From: Pseudomonadota bacterium
Lineage (GTDB): Bacteria > Pseudomonadota > Gammaproteobacteria > Xanthomonadales > Rhodanobacteraceae
Reading direction: 5' to 3'
Length of the DNA: 64,000 nucleotides
NCBI GenBank assembly: GCA_021827205.1
Contig: JAKAWV010000001.1
Span: 248,001-312,000, forward strand
Under the pieces are notes generated by a model that saw only the letters and a program-made list of their open reading frames with translations, had not been told where the DNA came from and did not search any database. A program made the position numbers and the translations under genes. This document shows positions 20,698 through 29,195 of this stretch, in pieces (the first letter of the stretch is position 1; every line of letters begins with the position of its first letter).

Positions 20698-22065
20698 ATG
20701 CGCCTGGGTTTCGACATTGCGCCTGATTCTTGCCTCAACTACGCGCGCGGTTCCGGCGATCTGCGCAAGGCTTGGCGCTGGGCTGCGATCAACCTGACCT
20801 GGAGTTTCTGGATCATCGCCGCGCCGGTGTTGTCGAGCCTGTCGTGGCGTGTCTGGCTGGCGCCGACGCTGCTGTCTTACGTGGTGTTCCTGTGGTTGTA
20901 CTTTCGCGCCTATGCGGTATCAGTCAGGCATCTGATTGGCTATGTGCTGGCCATTGGCGCGCTGGGTTTTCTGCTGTCGCCGCTGAGCTGGGGCGGCATG
21001 ACCTACGTGATCTATGCCTGCGTGTTCGCGGCGTTCGCGTTCCGCAGTCCGCGCACCAGCCTGCTGGCCATGCTGGTCATCCTGGCTGCCTACGTGGCCG
21101 AAACCGTTTGGCTGGGCTGGTCGTGGTCGAACATCCTCAGCGTGGTGCTGTGGGCGCTGGTGGTCGGCGGCATGAACCTGATGTACCGCGCCAAGGGCCG
21201 GGCGGATGCGCAATTGCGCCTGAGTCATGACGAGGTGCGCCGCCTCGCCGCCAGCGCCGAGCGCGAGCGCATCGGTCGCGACCTGCATGATCTGCTCGGC
21301 CACACGCTGTCGCTGGTGGTGCTGAAGAGCGAGCTGGCCGCGCGCCTGGTCGAGCGCGATGCCGCAGCGGCGGGGCGCGAGATGCACGAGGTCGAGCGCG
21401 TGGCGCGCGCGGCGCTGGCCGAGGTACGCACCGCGGTCAGCGGCCTGCGCGCGCCGCAATTGCTGGCCGAACTGGCTAGCGCGCGTCTGCTGTTGGAAAC
21501 CGCCGGCATCATGGTGGACAGTTGCACCGATATCGCCGATCTGCCGCCGGCCATGGACGCCGCGCTGGCCATGGTACTGCGCGAGGCCGCTACCAACATC
21601 CTGCGCCACGCGCAGGCGACGCGCGTGGTGATCCATCTCGAGCGCGAGGCCAAGCACGTGCGCCTGTGCATTGAGGACGACGGTTGCGGTGGCGTGTTGC
21701 GTGAAGGCAACGGTCTGAACGGGATGCGCGAGCGCCTGCACGCGCTGGGCGGAGCGCTGCGCATCGAAGCGCCGGGTGAGCGCGGCACGCGCCTGTGCGC
21801 CGAGCTGCCGTTGTCGCCGGTCGCGCATCCTATCCATGCTCTCATCCCGGGCAGCGCGCAGCTTTGCAATGACGTCATTCCGGACGGTGCGCAGCGCCGA
21901 TCCGGGATCCAGCGCGGAGCTGCGCAAGTCTGTCTGGATCCCCGCCTGCGCGGGGATGACGACACAGAAAGTCTGCGCAGGGATGACGACAAAGAAAGCC
22001 TGCACGGGGGTGACTTCATCAACGTCGACACCGCGACCGGTACGCTACCGGGCAGCACCCCATGA
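20698..22065 (+). CDS. DesK-like sensor histidine kinase with a repeat-derived C-terminal tail
   Basis: 455 residues. Residues about 25-165 hold five or six membrane helices. The HisKA_3 dimer region has RERIGRDLHDLLGHTLS with the phospho-accepting His near 197. The ATPase domain shows REAATNILRHA (N box) and EDDGCGG, and ends with GERGTRLCAELPL at about 370-382. The final ~70 residues do not belong to the family: they are encoded by an interspersed repeat including 27-base tandem units (GDDDTES, RDDDKES). The stop overlaps the regulator start (ATGA). It should phosphorylate the adjacent NarL-type regulator in response to a membrane signal. GAGGAGAG precedes the ATG. Confidence 0.9.
   Translation: MRLGFDIAPDSCLNYARGSGDLRKAWRWAAINLTWSFWIIAAPVLSSLSWRVWLAPTLLSYVVFLWLYFRAYAVSVRHLIGYVLAIGALGFLLSPLSWGGMTYVIYACVFAAFAFRSPRTSLLAMLVILAAYVAETVWLGWSWSNILSVVLWALVVGGMNLMYRAKGRADAQLRLSHDEVRRLAASAERERIGRDLHDLLGHTLSLVVLKSELAARLVERDAAAAGREMHEVERVARAALAEVRTAVSGLRAPQLLAELASARLLLETAGIMVDSCTDIADLPPAMDAALAMVLREAATNILRHAQATRVVIHLEREAKHVRLCIEDDGCGGVLREGNGLNGMRERLHALGGALRIEAPGERGTRLCAELPLSPVAHPIHALIPGSAQLCNDVIPDGAQRRSGIQRGAAQVCLDPRLRGDDDTESLRRDDDKESLHGGDFINVDTATGTLPGSTP
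21871..22015 (+). repeat. CGTCAT...ATGACG interspersed element inside the kinase gene, with 27-bp tandem units
   Basis: The tract begins GACGTCATTCCGGACGG, contains GGATCCAGCGC and TCTGGATCCCCGCCTGCG as inner palindrome arms, and closes with CGGGGATGACGAC. From 21947 a 27-base unit (TGCGCGGGGATGACGACACA...) is followed by a near-copy at 21974 and a partial third at 22001. Related elements lie at 22707-22796 and 60590-60737. It is read in frame as the kinase tail. Confidence 0.7.
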
Positions 22066-22664
22066 TCCGCATCCTGCTGGCCGAGGATCAGGCCATGGTG
22101 CGCGGCGCGCTGTCGGCGCTGCTGGCGCTGGAGTCCGACATCGAGGTGCTGGGCAGCGCCGCCGATGGCGAAGCCGCCTGGCGCGAGCTGCAGCGCCTCA
22201 AGCCCGATGTGCTGGTAACCGACATCGAGATGCCCGGTCTGACCGGGCTGGAACTGGCGCAGCGCGTGCAGCGCCACGAATTGCCGATGAAAGTGGTCAT
22301 CGTCACCACCTTCGCCCGCGCGGGTTTTTTGCGCCGCGCACTGGATGCCGGCGTGTCGGGCTATCTGCTCAAGGACGCACCCGCCGAGAAACTGGCCGAG
22401 GCGCTGCGCATTGTGCATCGGGGCGGTCGCGCGATCGACCCGCAACTGGCGCTGGAAGCCTGGACCGAGGCCGATCCGCTCAATGACCGCGAGCGCCAGG
22501 TGCTGCGCCTCGCCGGCGAGGGCGTGGCCGCCACCGAAATCGCGCAGCGCCTGAATCTGACCCACGGCACCGTGCGCAATTACCTGTCGGAGATCATCGG
22601 CAAGCTGGGCGTGAGCAATCGCATCGAAGCCTACCGGCTGGCGCGGCAGAAGGGCTGGCTGTGA
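22062..22664 (+). CDS. NarL/DesR-family response regulator
   Basis: 200 residues. The receiver domain has the acidic pair near the start (AEDQAM), the phospho-accepting Asp at 54 (VTDIEMPG) and the Lys in YLLKDAPAEK. The C-terminal LuxR-type helix-turn-helix is at about 140-190 (NDRERQVLRLAGEGVAATEI, then HGTVRNYLSEI). The start overlaps the kinase stop by four bases. After phosphorylation it should bind DNA as a dimer. A perfect palindrome upstream of the efflux operon at 22976 is a candidate target, and the ABC-2 exporter upstream is another. Confidence 0.95.
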   Translation: MIRILLAEDQAMVRGALSALLALESDIEVLGSAADGEAAWRELQRLKPDVLVTDIEMPGLTGLELAQRVQRHELPMKVVIVTTFARAGFLRRALDAGVSGYLLKDAPAEKLAEALRIVHRGGRAIDPQLALEAWTEADPLNDRERQVLRLAGEGVAATEIAQRLNLTHGTVRNYLSEIIGKLGVSNRIEAYRLARQKGWL

Positions 22665-22706
22665 GCTGAAGCTGGCAGTGGATCTCGGTAGTGGGCAGCC
22701 CCCACG

Positions 22707-22796
22707 TCGTCATGCCCGCGCATGCGGGCATCCAGCGCAGCGCGCGGTAACGCCGCTGGATCCCCGGCTCGCGCAGCGCGCGCCCGGGGATGACGA
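22707..22796. repeat. CGTCAT...ATGACG interspersed inverted-repeat element (in the 311-base gap before the efflux operon)
   Basis: The element opens TCGTCATGCCCGCGCATGCG, contains GCATCCAGCGC and CGCTGGATCCCCGG as inner arms, and closes CCCGGGGATGACGA, complementary to its start. It can fold as a long hairpin. The same gap (22665-22975) also holds a short CCGAGTCCCGAGTCC fragment of the GGGACTC repeat family at about 22828-22842 and the candidate promoter at 22871-22921. No gene is seen in the gap. Confidence 0.7.
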
Positions 22797-22870
22797 GGAT
22801 GGCGCGACCCCATGCAACGCTTTGTTCCGAGTCCCGAGTCCTGTCACTGCCTCATCCGCGCAGCATCCGG

Positions 22871-22921
22871 CTGACAGCTGTCAGTCGCGATGCTTGACCG
22901 GCGCGCATTTCATCTACGCTG
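22871..22921 (+). promoter_or_regulatory. Palindrome and candidate promoter upstream of the MacA-like operon
   Basis: CTGACAGCTGTCAG at 22871-22884 is a perfect 14-base palindrome. Ten bases on, TTGACC (22894-22899) and TACGCT (15-base spacer) make a weak sigma-70-type promoter. A palindrome just upstream of -35 fits an activator site. The response regulator encoded 200 bases upstream is the nearest candidate. No binding evidence exists beyond symmetry and position. Confidence 0.4.
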
Positions 22922-22975
22922 CGCTTACTTCAAGCTGGTCACCGTCCGCAATCACTTTCCGGCGCAGCGAACACC

Positions 22976-24214
22976 ATGAGCCAGACTCCGCAGGATCTGT
23001 TGCAGCAGTTGCGCATCGAGCGCAGCGATCGCGATCTGCCGGTGCCGCGGCGACGCTGGCCGTGGCTCGTGGCGGCGCTGGTCGTGCTCGCGGCGCTGGT
23101 CGCCGGCGCGCTGGTCTGGCACGCCGCGCGCGCGCCGCTGGTGCAGGTGGCGACGGTGCAGGCGCCGGCCAGCGCGGCGGGCTCGGGCTCGGTGCTGCAG
23201 GCCACCGGCTACGTCACCGCGCGGCGCGCGGCCACGGTGTCGGCGCAGATCACCGGGCGCCTGACCGAGGTGCACGTCGAGGAAGGCGAGCACGTGCAGG
23301 CCGGGCAACTGCTGGCGCGGCTGGACGACAGCCAGGCCAAGGCGCAACTGGTGCTGGCGCGCGCCAACGAGGCCGCCGCGCGCGCGGCGCTGGGCCAGTA
23401 CCGGGCCAACGCCACGCTGGCGCGGATCACGCTGCGCCGCGAGCGCACGCTGGTGGAGCGCGGCCTGGCACCCGAACAGACGCTGGATCAGGCGCAGGCC
23501 AGTGCCGCCAGCGCCGCCGCCATGCTGGCCAGCGCGCGCGACCAGATCGCGGTGGCCGCGGCGCAGCGCCAGGCGGCACAGGTCAACTACGACTACACCT
23601 TCGTGCGCGCGCCGTTCGCCGGCGTGATCACCGACAAGGCCGCGCAGGTGGGCGAGATCGTCTCGCCGCTGTCGGCCGGCGGCAGTTTCACCCGCACCGG
23701 CGTGGCCACCATCGTCGACATGAACTCGCTGGAGGTCGATGTCGACGTCAACGAGTCGTACATCCACCGCGTGCGCCCCGGTCAGCCCGCCGAGGCGGTG
23801 CTGGATGCCTACCCGGACTGGCGCATCCCGGCGCGCGTGATCGCCATCGTGCCCACCGCCAACAAGGCCAAGGCCACGGTCAAGGTGCGCGTCGCACTGC
23901 TGCAAAAGAATCCGCGCATCCTGCCCGACATGGGCGTGCGCGTGAATTTTCTGGAGCGCGCGGCGGCGCCCAGCGCGGCGCCCCAAGGCGTGCTGATCCC
24001 CGCCGCCGCGCTGATCGACGTCGCCGCCGGCAAGGCCGCATGGCGTGTGCGCGATGGCCGTGTCGCGCGCGTGCCGGTGCGGGTGCTGGCCAGCTTCGGC
24101 GATCTGCGTCAGGTCACCGGCGCGCTGGCGGCGGGCGAGCACGTGGTGATCAAACCCGGCGCACATCTGCGCGCCGGCATGGCGGTGCGCGTGGCCAATC
24201 CGGCGCAGGAGTGA
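22976..24214 (+). CDS. Efflux periplasmic adaptor (MacA/HlyD family)
   Basis: 412 residues. A short cytoplasmic start is followed by one membrane helix at about 28-48 (WLVAALVVLAALVAGALVW). The lipoyl/barrel part (ATGYVTARRAATVSAQITGR and GEHVQAGQLLARLDDSQAK) surrounds a long alanine-rich coiled-coil hairpin (about 105-205). FVRAPFAGVITDKAAQVGEI begins the return strand. It should bridge an inner-membrane ABC transporter to an outer-membrane TolC-type channel, which is not encoded here. Its stop lies four bases before the ATPase gene, so it leads a four-gene operon. Substrate unknown; MacAB-type macrolide, peptide or lipid export is typical. Confidence 0.9.
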   Translation: MSQTPQDLLQQLRIERSDRDLPVPRRRWPWLVAALVVLAALVAGALVWHAARAPLVQVATVQAPASAAGSGSVLQATGYVTARRAATVSAQITGRLTEVHVEEGEHVQAGQLLARLDDSQAKAQLVLARANEAAARAALGQYRANATLARITLRRERTLVERGLAPEQTLDQAQASAASAAAMLASARDQIAVAAAQRQAAQVNYDYTFVRAPFAGVITDKAAQVGEIVSPLSAGGSFTRTGVATIVDMNSLEVDVDVNESYIHRVRPGQPAEAVLDAYPDWRIPARVIAIVPTANKAKATVKVRVALLQKNPRILPDMGVRVNFLERAAAPSAAPQGVLIPAAALIDVAAGKAAWRVRDGRVARVPVRVLASFGDLRQVTGALAAGEHVVIKPGAHLRAGMAVRVANPAQE

Positions 24215-24218
24215 AGCG

Positions 24219-24938
<720 letters not shown>

Positions 24939-24949
24939 GGAGTGGCGCG

Positions 24950-26110
24950 ATGAAATATTTCTCGCTGGTATGGGCAGCGCTGTGGCGGCGCAAGGCGCGC
25001 ACGCTGTTCACGCTGTTCTCGGTGCTCACCGCATTTCTGCTGTTCGGCATGCTCGATGCGGTGCGTACGGTGTTCAATGCCGGCGATCAACTGTCCTCGG
25101 GGCGCATGATCGTCAGCTCCAAGCTATCGATCACGCAGGCGTTGCCGATCTCGCTGCTCAATTCCATCCAGCACGTACCCGGCGTCAAGCAAGTGGGTTG
25201 GGCCAACTGGTTCGGCGGTTACTACCAGCACCCGACGCCGTTTTTCCCCAACTTCGCGGTCAGCAGCAACTACCTGGGCCTGTTCCGTGGTCGCTACGAA
25301 TTGCCGCCGGCGCAGGCCAGGGCCTTTGCCGACACGCGCGATGGCGCGGTGGTGGGTGCGGCACTGGCCAGGCAGTTCCACTGGACGCTGGGCCAGCGCG
25401 TGCCGCTGATCGCCGGCATCTTTCCGCGCACGGACGGTGGCAACGACTGGAATTTCCAGATCGTCGGCATCTTCACCACCAAGAATCCCAAGCTGAAGGC
25501 GGTCGAGCAGCAGTTCCTGTTCCACTGGAAATACTTCGACGAGGGCAATGCCTACATGAAAAACATGGTCGGCTGGTACGTGGTGAATCTAGACGACCCT
25601 GCGCATGCCAATCGCGTGGCACAGGCCATCGATGCACTCAGCCAGAACTCCGACCACGAGACCAAGACGCAGACCGAGCAGGCGTTCCAGGCCTCATTCG
25701 CCAAGCAGATCGGCGACATCGGCCTGATCGCCGGCGGCATCATGGCGGCGGTGTTTTTCACCCTGCTGCTGCTCACCGGCAACACCATGGCGCAGGCGGT
25801 GCGCGAGCGCATCCCCGAGCTGGCGGTGCTGAAGACGCTGGGTTTCCAGGATCGCACCGTGCTGGCGCTGGTGCTGGCCGAATCGGTGCTGCTGATCGTG
25901 CTGGGCGGCGTGCTGGGCATGGCTCTGGCGATGCTGCTGACGCCGATGGTCAGCGCCGCGAGCGGCGGTGCGTTGCCGCTGCCGCCGCTGGGGCTGCATA
26001 GCTGGTTGTTGGCGCTGGGCCTGATGCTGCTGATCGGTCTGCTGGTCGGTGCGCTGCCGGCGCTGCGCGGCATGCGTCTGCAAATCGTCGATGCGTTGGC
26101 TGGCCGCTGA
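24950..26110 (+). CDS. FtsX/MacB-type ABC permease, subunit 1
   Basis: 386 residues with one helix at the N-terminus (about 18-38), a large periplasmic domain (about 40-255) and three helices at the C-terminus (about 265-375). This is the MacB/FtsX permease plan. [20 protein letters not shown] before the third helix is the conserved coupling loop. The ATG at 24950 follows GAGGAGTGGCG shortly after the ATPase stop. It should pair with the second permease as a heterodimer. The periplasmic domain would contact the MacA-like adaptor. The two permeases differ clearly in sequence. Confidence 0.88.
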   Translation: MKYFSLVWAALWRRKARTLFTLFSVLTAFLLFGMLDAVRTVFNAGDQLSSGRMIVSSKLSITQALPISLLNSIQHVPGVKQVGWANWFGGYYQHPTPFFPNFAVSSNYLGLFRGRYELPPAQARAFADTRDGAVVGAALARQFHWTLGQRVPLIAGIFPRTDGGNDWNFQIVGIFTTKNPKLKAVEQQFLFHWKYFDEGNAYMKNMVGWYVVNLDDPAHANRVAQAIDALSQNSDHETKTQTEQAFQASFAKQIGDIGLIAGGIMAAVFFTLLLLTGNTMAQAVRERIPELAVLKTLGFQDRTVLALVLAESVLLIVLGGVLGMALAMLLTPMVSAASGGALPLPPLGLHSWLLALGLMLLIGLLVGALPALRGMRLQIVDALAGR

Positions 26111-26120
26111 GGAGATCACC

Positions 26121-27425
26121 ATGCGCTTTCTGATCAATGCCGCGACATTGCTGGTCCTGCTGCTCGGTCTGTATTTGTGGATCAGGTTGCCGTGGTGGCT
26201 GCTGCTGATCCTGGTCGTGCTGGCTGGCGTGGCGATGCTGCTGACGCGGCGCGGCCGCCAGGCGCTGGCGGTGGCGCGCATGGGGGTGAGCACGCTGCCG
26301 CAACGCATCGGCGCCAGCTCGGTGATCCTGGTCGGCATCGCCGGCGTGGTCGGCGTGCTGGTGGCGCTGCTGGCCATGAGCGGCGGGCTGGCGCAGACGC
26401 TGCGCGCCACCGGCAGCAACGACACCGCCATCGTGCTGCGCGCCGGCGCCACCGGCGAACTCGCTTCGGGGCTCACGCGCGGCGAGGTGGCACTGGTCGC
26501 GCAGGCGCCCGGCATCGCCCGCGACGCCAGGGGCGTGCCGCTGGCCTCGCCCGAGCTGATCGTCGTGGCCAATCTGCCCAAGCGCGGCAGCAGCAGCGAC
26601 GCCAACGTCGAGTTGCGCGGCGTCGGCCCGCTGGCGCGCGCGGCGCACGGCAAGGTCAAGCTGGTGCAGGGGCGCTGGTTCACGCCCGGTCTGCGCGAGC
26701 TGGTGGTGGGCGTCGGCGCCGAGCGCGAGTTCTCCGGCGTGAAGCTGGGCGATACGGTGCGCCTGGGCAGTCAGCCGTGGAAAGTCGTCGGCGTGTTCAA
26801 GGCCGGCGACGCGCATGATTCCGAGCTGTGGGCCGATGCCGATACCGTGGCCAGCGCCTACCGACGCGGCGGATTTTCATCGGTGATCGTGCGCCTGGCC
26901 AAGCCCGCCGATTTCGCCATGCTGAAGGCCGCGCTGCTGTCCAACCCGCAACTGCACGTGATGGTGCAGACCACGCGCGCCTACTACGCGGCGCAGTCCG
27001 AGGGTGTGACCAAGGTGATCCGCATCGTCGGCATCAGCGTGGGCGTGATCATGGCGCTGGGCGCCATCTTCGGCGCGCTCAACACCATGTACGCGGCGAT
27101 CAGCGCGCGCGGTCGCGAGATCGCCACGCTGCGCGCCATCGGCTTCGGCGGCCTGCCGGTGGTGCTGGCGGTGCTGCTGGAGACGCTGCTGCTGGCGCTG
27201 CTGGGCGGCGTGCTGGGCGGCAGCATCGCCTGGCTGCTGTTCAACGGTTACACCGTCAGCACGCTGGGGGCAGACTTCAGCCAGGTGGTGTTCCAGTTCC
27301 ACGTCAGCCCGGCGCTGCTGGTGCAGGGCCTGAAGTGGGCGCTGGCCATCGGCTTCATCGGCGGCATTTTCCCCGCGCTGCGCGCCGCGCGCGTGCCGGT
27401 CAGCGTGGCGCTGCGCGAGCTGTAG
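26121..27425 (+). CDS. FtsX/MacB-type ABC permease, subunit 2
   Basis: 434 residues. It has an extra hydrophobic pair at the N-terminus (about 5-45) before the usual first FtsX helix (about 65-88), a periplasmic domain (about 90-300), and three C-terminal helices. ISARGREIATLRAIGFGGLP is the coupling loop. The GAGGAG directly before the ATG and a 10-base gap to the first permease show that both are translated together. It closes the efflux operon. Its 3' end overlaps the end of the convergent exported-protein gene by 26 bases. Confidence 0.88.
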   Translation: MRFLINAATLLVLLLGLYLWIRLPWWLLLILVVLAGVAMLLTRRGRQALAVARMGVSTLPQRIGASSVILVGIAGVVGVLVALLAMSGGLAQTLRATGSNDTAIVLRAGATGELASGLTRGEVALVAQAPGIARDARGVPLASPELIVVANLPKRGSSSDANVELRGVGPLARAAHGKVKLVQGRWFTPGLRELVVGVGAEREFSGVKLGDTVRLGSQPWKVVGVFKAGDAHDSELWADADTVASAYRRGGFSSVIVRLAKPADFAMLKAALLSNPQLHVMVQTTRAYYAAQSEGVTKVIRIVGISVGVIMALGAIFGALNTMYAAISARGREIATLRAIGFGGLPVVLAVLLETLLLALLGGVLGGSIAWLLFNGYTVSTLGADFSQVVFQFHVSPALLVQGLKWALAIGFIGGIFPALRAARVPVSVALREL

Positions 27426-28335
27426 CCATCGCTGCGTCATGCCCCAGCATGCAGGAGTGCGGTTGTGGCGTGAGCGTGAGGAACTGCCGCGCGAGATAGC
27501 CCGCGAGTGCGCCATCGTCGGGCGGCATGGCTACATGGATGCTGCGCGAGGAAGGTGTGTCGCCGACCTTGGGGACGATCATCTGCACGGTCTGGCGGAT
27601 GAGCATGGGCGAACCAAACGTGCGATAGCTGAGCTCGGCAGTGCAGGGCGTAGGGTGGCGCAGGGACAAAGGCTTGGGCCGCAGCGTCTGCACGGGCGGA
27701 TCGAATTTCGCATAGCCGTGCGTCACGCCGACAAGTTTGTCGGCCGCCGGGATGAAACCATTGGTCTGACCCCACACGCACATCTGGCAGCCGGGAATCA
27801 CCTCCAGCGAAAGCCAGCCGTGGCTGAAGCCATCGGGTGCGGCATAGAGCAGCGCCGAGGTTGCATCAACCCCGTCAGCCAAGCGATAAGGCAGCCAGCC
27901 GCGCGGCACGGCCAGCCATTCGCGATCCAGACTGTAGACCAGGCTGATGCGCGGACGCATGGCCGCCGGGATAGACCCGGGCAGCGCCGGCAGCTTGGCG
28001 GTATCGACCGTGTCCCAGCCCATGGGCTGGCCCATGTTCACATCGAGCGCGTAGGCAGGCACGTCGATCAACGCGCCTGCGGCATTGCGCGCAAGCACCG
28101 GCTCGATGCGGAAATCCTTGCCCGGGATCGATGCGGGGTAGCTGGCATCGGGACCCGCCCATAACCTGCGCGTGCCGGGCGGCGTTGCCGATGCAGTCAT
28201 TGCCGATGCCAGCGCGGGAATCACTGACAAGCAGCCGACCAGCACCCACGCGAGCCCGCTGCGACCGCGCCGCAACCCAGTTCTGGCCGGGCGCATGGCG
28301 GTGCTATCGAGAAACGGATGTTTTCTATCGCGCAT
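27400..28335 (-). CDS. Exported protein of unknown function
   Basis: 311 residues from the ATG at 28335 (AGGGTG upstream). The N-terminal positively charged stretch and hydrophobic segment LAWVLVGCLSVIPALASA at about 30-47 form a signal peptide, with cleavage expected after ALASA. The mature part is about 260 residues, with two Cys pairs (CQMC near 185 and a later C) that could form disulfides in the periplasm. I do not recognise a catalytic motif. A later in-frame ATG (MRPARTG) is an alternative start. It is convergent with the efflux operon and overlaps its end by 26 bases. The coding call rests on the signal peptide and a balanced composition. Confidence 0.6.
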   Translation of the reverse strand: MRDRKHPFLDSTAMRPARTGLRRGRSGLAWVLVGCLSVIPALASAMTASATPPGTRRLWAGPDASYPASIPGKDFRIEPVLARNAAGALIDVPAYALDVNMGQPMGWDTVDTAKLPALPGSIPAAMRPRISLVYSLDREWLAVPRGWLPYRLADGVDATSALLYAAPDGFSHGWLSLEVIPGCQMCVWGQTNGFIPAADKLVGVTHGYAKFDPPVQTLRPKPLSLRHPTPCTAELSYRTFGSPMLIRQTVQMIVPKVGDTPSSRSIHVAMPPDDGALAGYLARQFLTLTPQPHSCMLGHDAAMATARAAPR

Positions 28336-28405
28336 GATCACACCCTGCTGCAGCAGGTCCTGTTGCGGCAGACAGTGGGCCGCAGCCAAAGTTCACCGCG
28401 GCCGA

Positions 28406-29023
28406 TTACGCCATCGCGCCATCGATTTCCTCGGCGCGGCGCTTGGCGGGCCGCGCTTCCAGTCCGGCCCAGTAACGCGTGAAGGCCGGGCGCTTGTCGA
28501 TCATGCCGAACTGCATGCCGAATCCCAGCTGCGAGCCGACGTAGACATCGGCGGCGCTGAAGCGGTCGCCCGCCAGATAGACGCGCTCGCCGATGGCGGC
28601 CTCGAGCGTGTCCAGCACCTGCTCGAACGAGCCGTAGCCGACCATGGCGCTGCGCTCCGGCGGCACCACCACGCCCAGCGCCTGGTTGGTCCAGGCCGCT
28701 TCCAGCGGACCGGCGGCGAAGAACAGCCAGCGGTAGTAGGGACCGCGCGCGGCGCTGTGCGGCGGCGGCGCCAGACCGGCCTGCGGGAAGGCATCGGCGA
28801 GATACGCGCAGATGGCCGCGCACTCGGTGACCACGGTGTCGCCATGGCGGATGGCCGGCACCTTGCCCATCGGATTGATCGCCAGATACGGCGCGGCCTT
28901 CATGCTGGTGCCGTACTCCAGAATCTCAGTGGCGTAAGGCGCGCCGGTTTCCTCCAGCATCCAGCGCACGATGCGGCCGCGCGACTTGGGGTTGGTGTAG
29001 AAGCTCAGCTCGGGCGTGGGCAT
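28406..29023 (-). CDS. Glutathione S-transferase family protein
   Basis: 205 residues. The N-terminal thioredoxin-like domain reads FYTNPKSRGRIVRWMLEE, with GKVPAI (cis-proline turn) and VTECAAICAYLAD (Glu-Ser/Cys-type glutathione contact). The C-terminal helical domain has YLAGDRFSAADVYVGSQL, the N-capping box typical of GSTs. It should conjugate or bind glutathione in the cytoplasm; the physiological substrate is unknown. It stands alone between an exported unknown and the glucan synthase gene, both on the same strand. Confidence 0.9.
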   Translation of the reverse strand: MPTPELSFYTNPKSRGRIVRWMLEETGAPYATEILEYGTSMKAAPYLAINPMGKVPAIRHGDTVVTECAAICAYLADAFPQAGLAPPPHSAARGPYYRWLFFAAGPLEAAWTNQALGVVVPPERSAMVGYGSFEQVLDTLEAAIGERVYLAGDRFSAADVYVGSQLGFGMQFGMIDKRPAFTRYWAGLEARPAKRRAEEIDGAMA

Positions 29024-29195
29024 GGCGGTGGGCTCCGGTTGGATGGCTTGCGCATGCTACGCCGGCACCGTGGCGCCTGGCGGGTTTCAGCCGGCTTGTG
29101 GGGCGATCGCATGAGCACGCCGCGGCACTGGTGCAGCCACAGCCCGACGAACACCGATCGGCCAACGCGTATTCGGCCTCGTGCAGCGCCGGGCT

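Noticed and set aside
21947-22020. CRISPR-like array from the 27-base units
   Set aside because: Units are directly adjacent without spacers and lie inside a CDS; they are plain tandem repeats.
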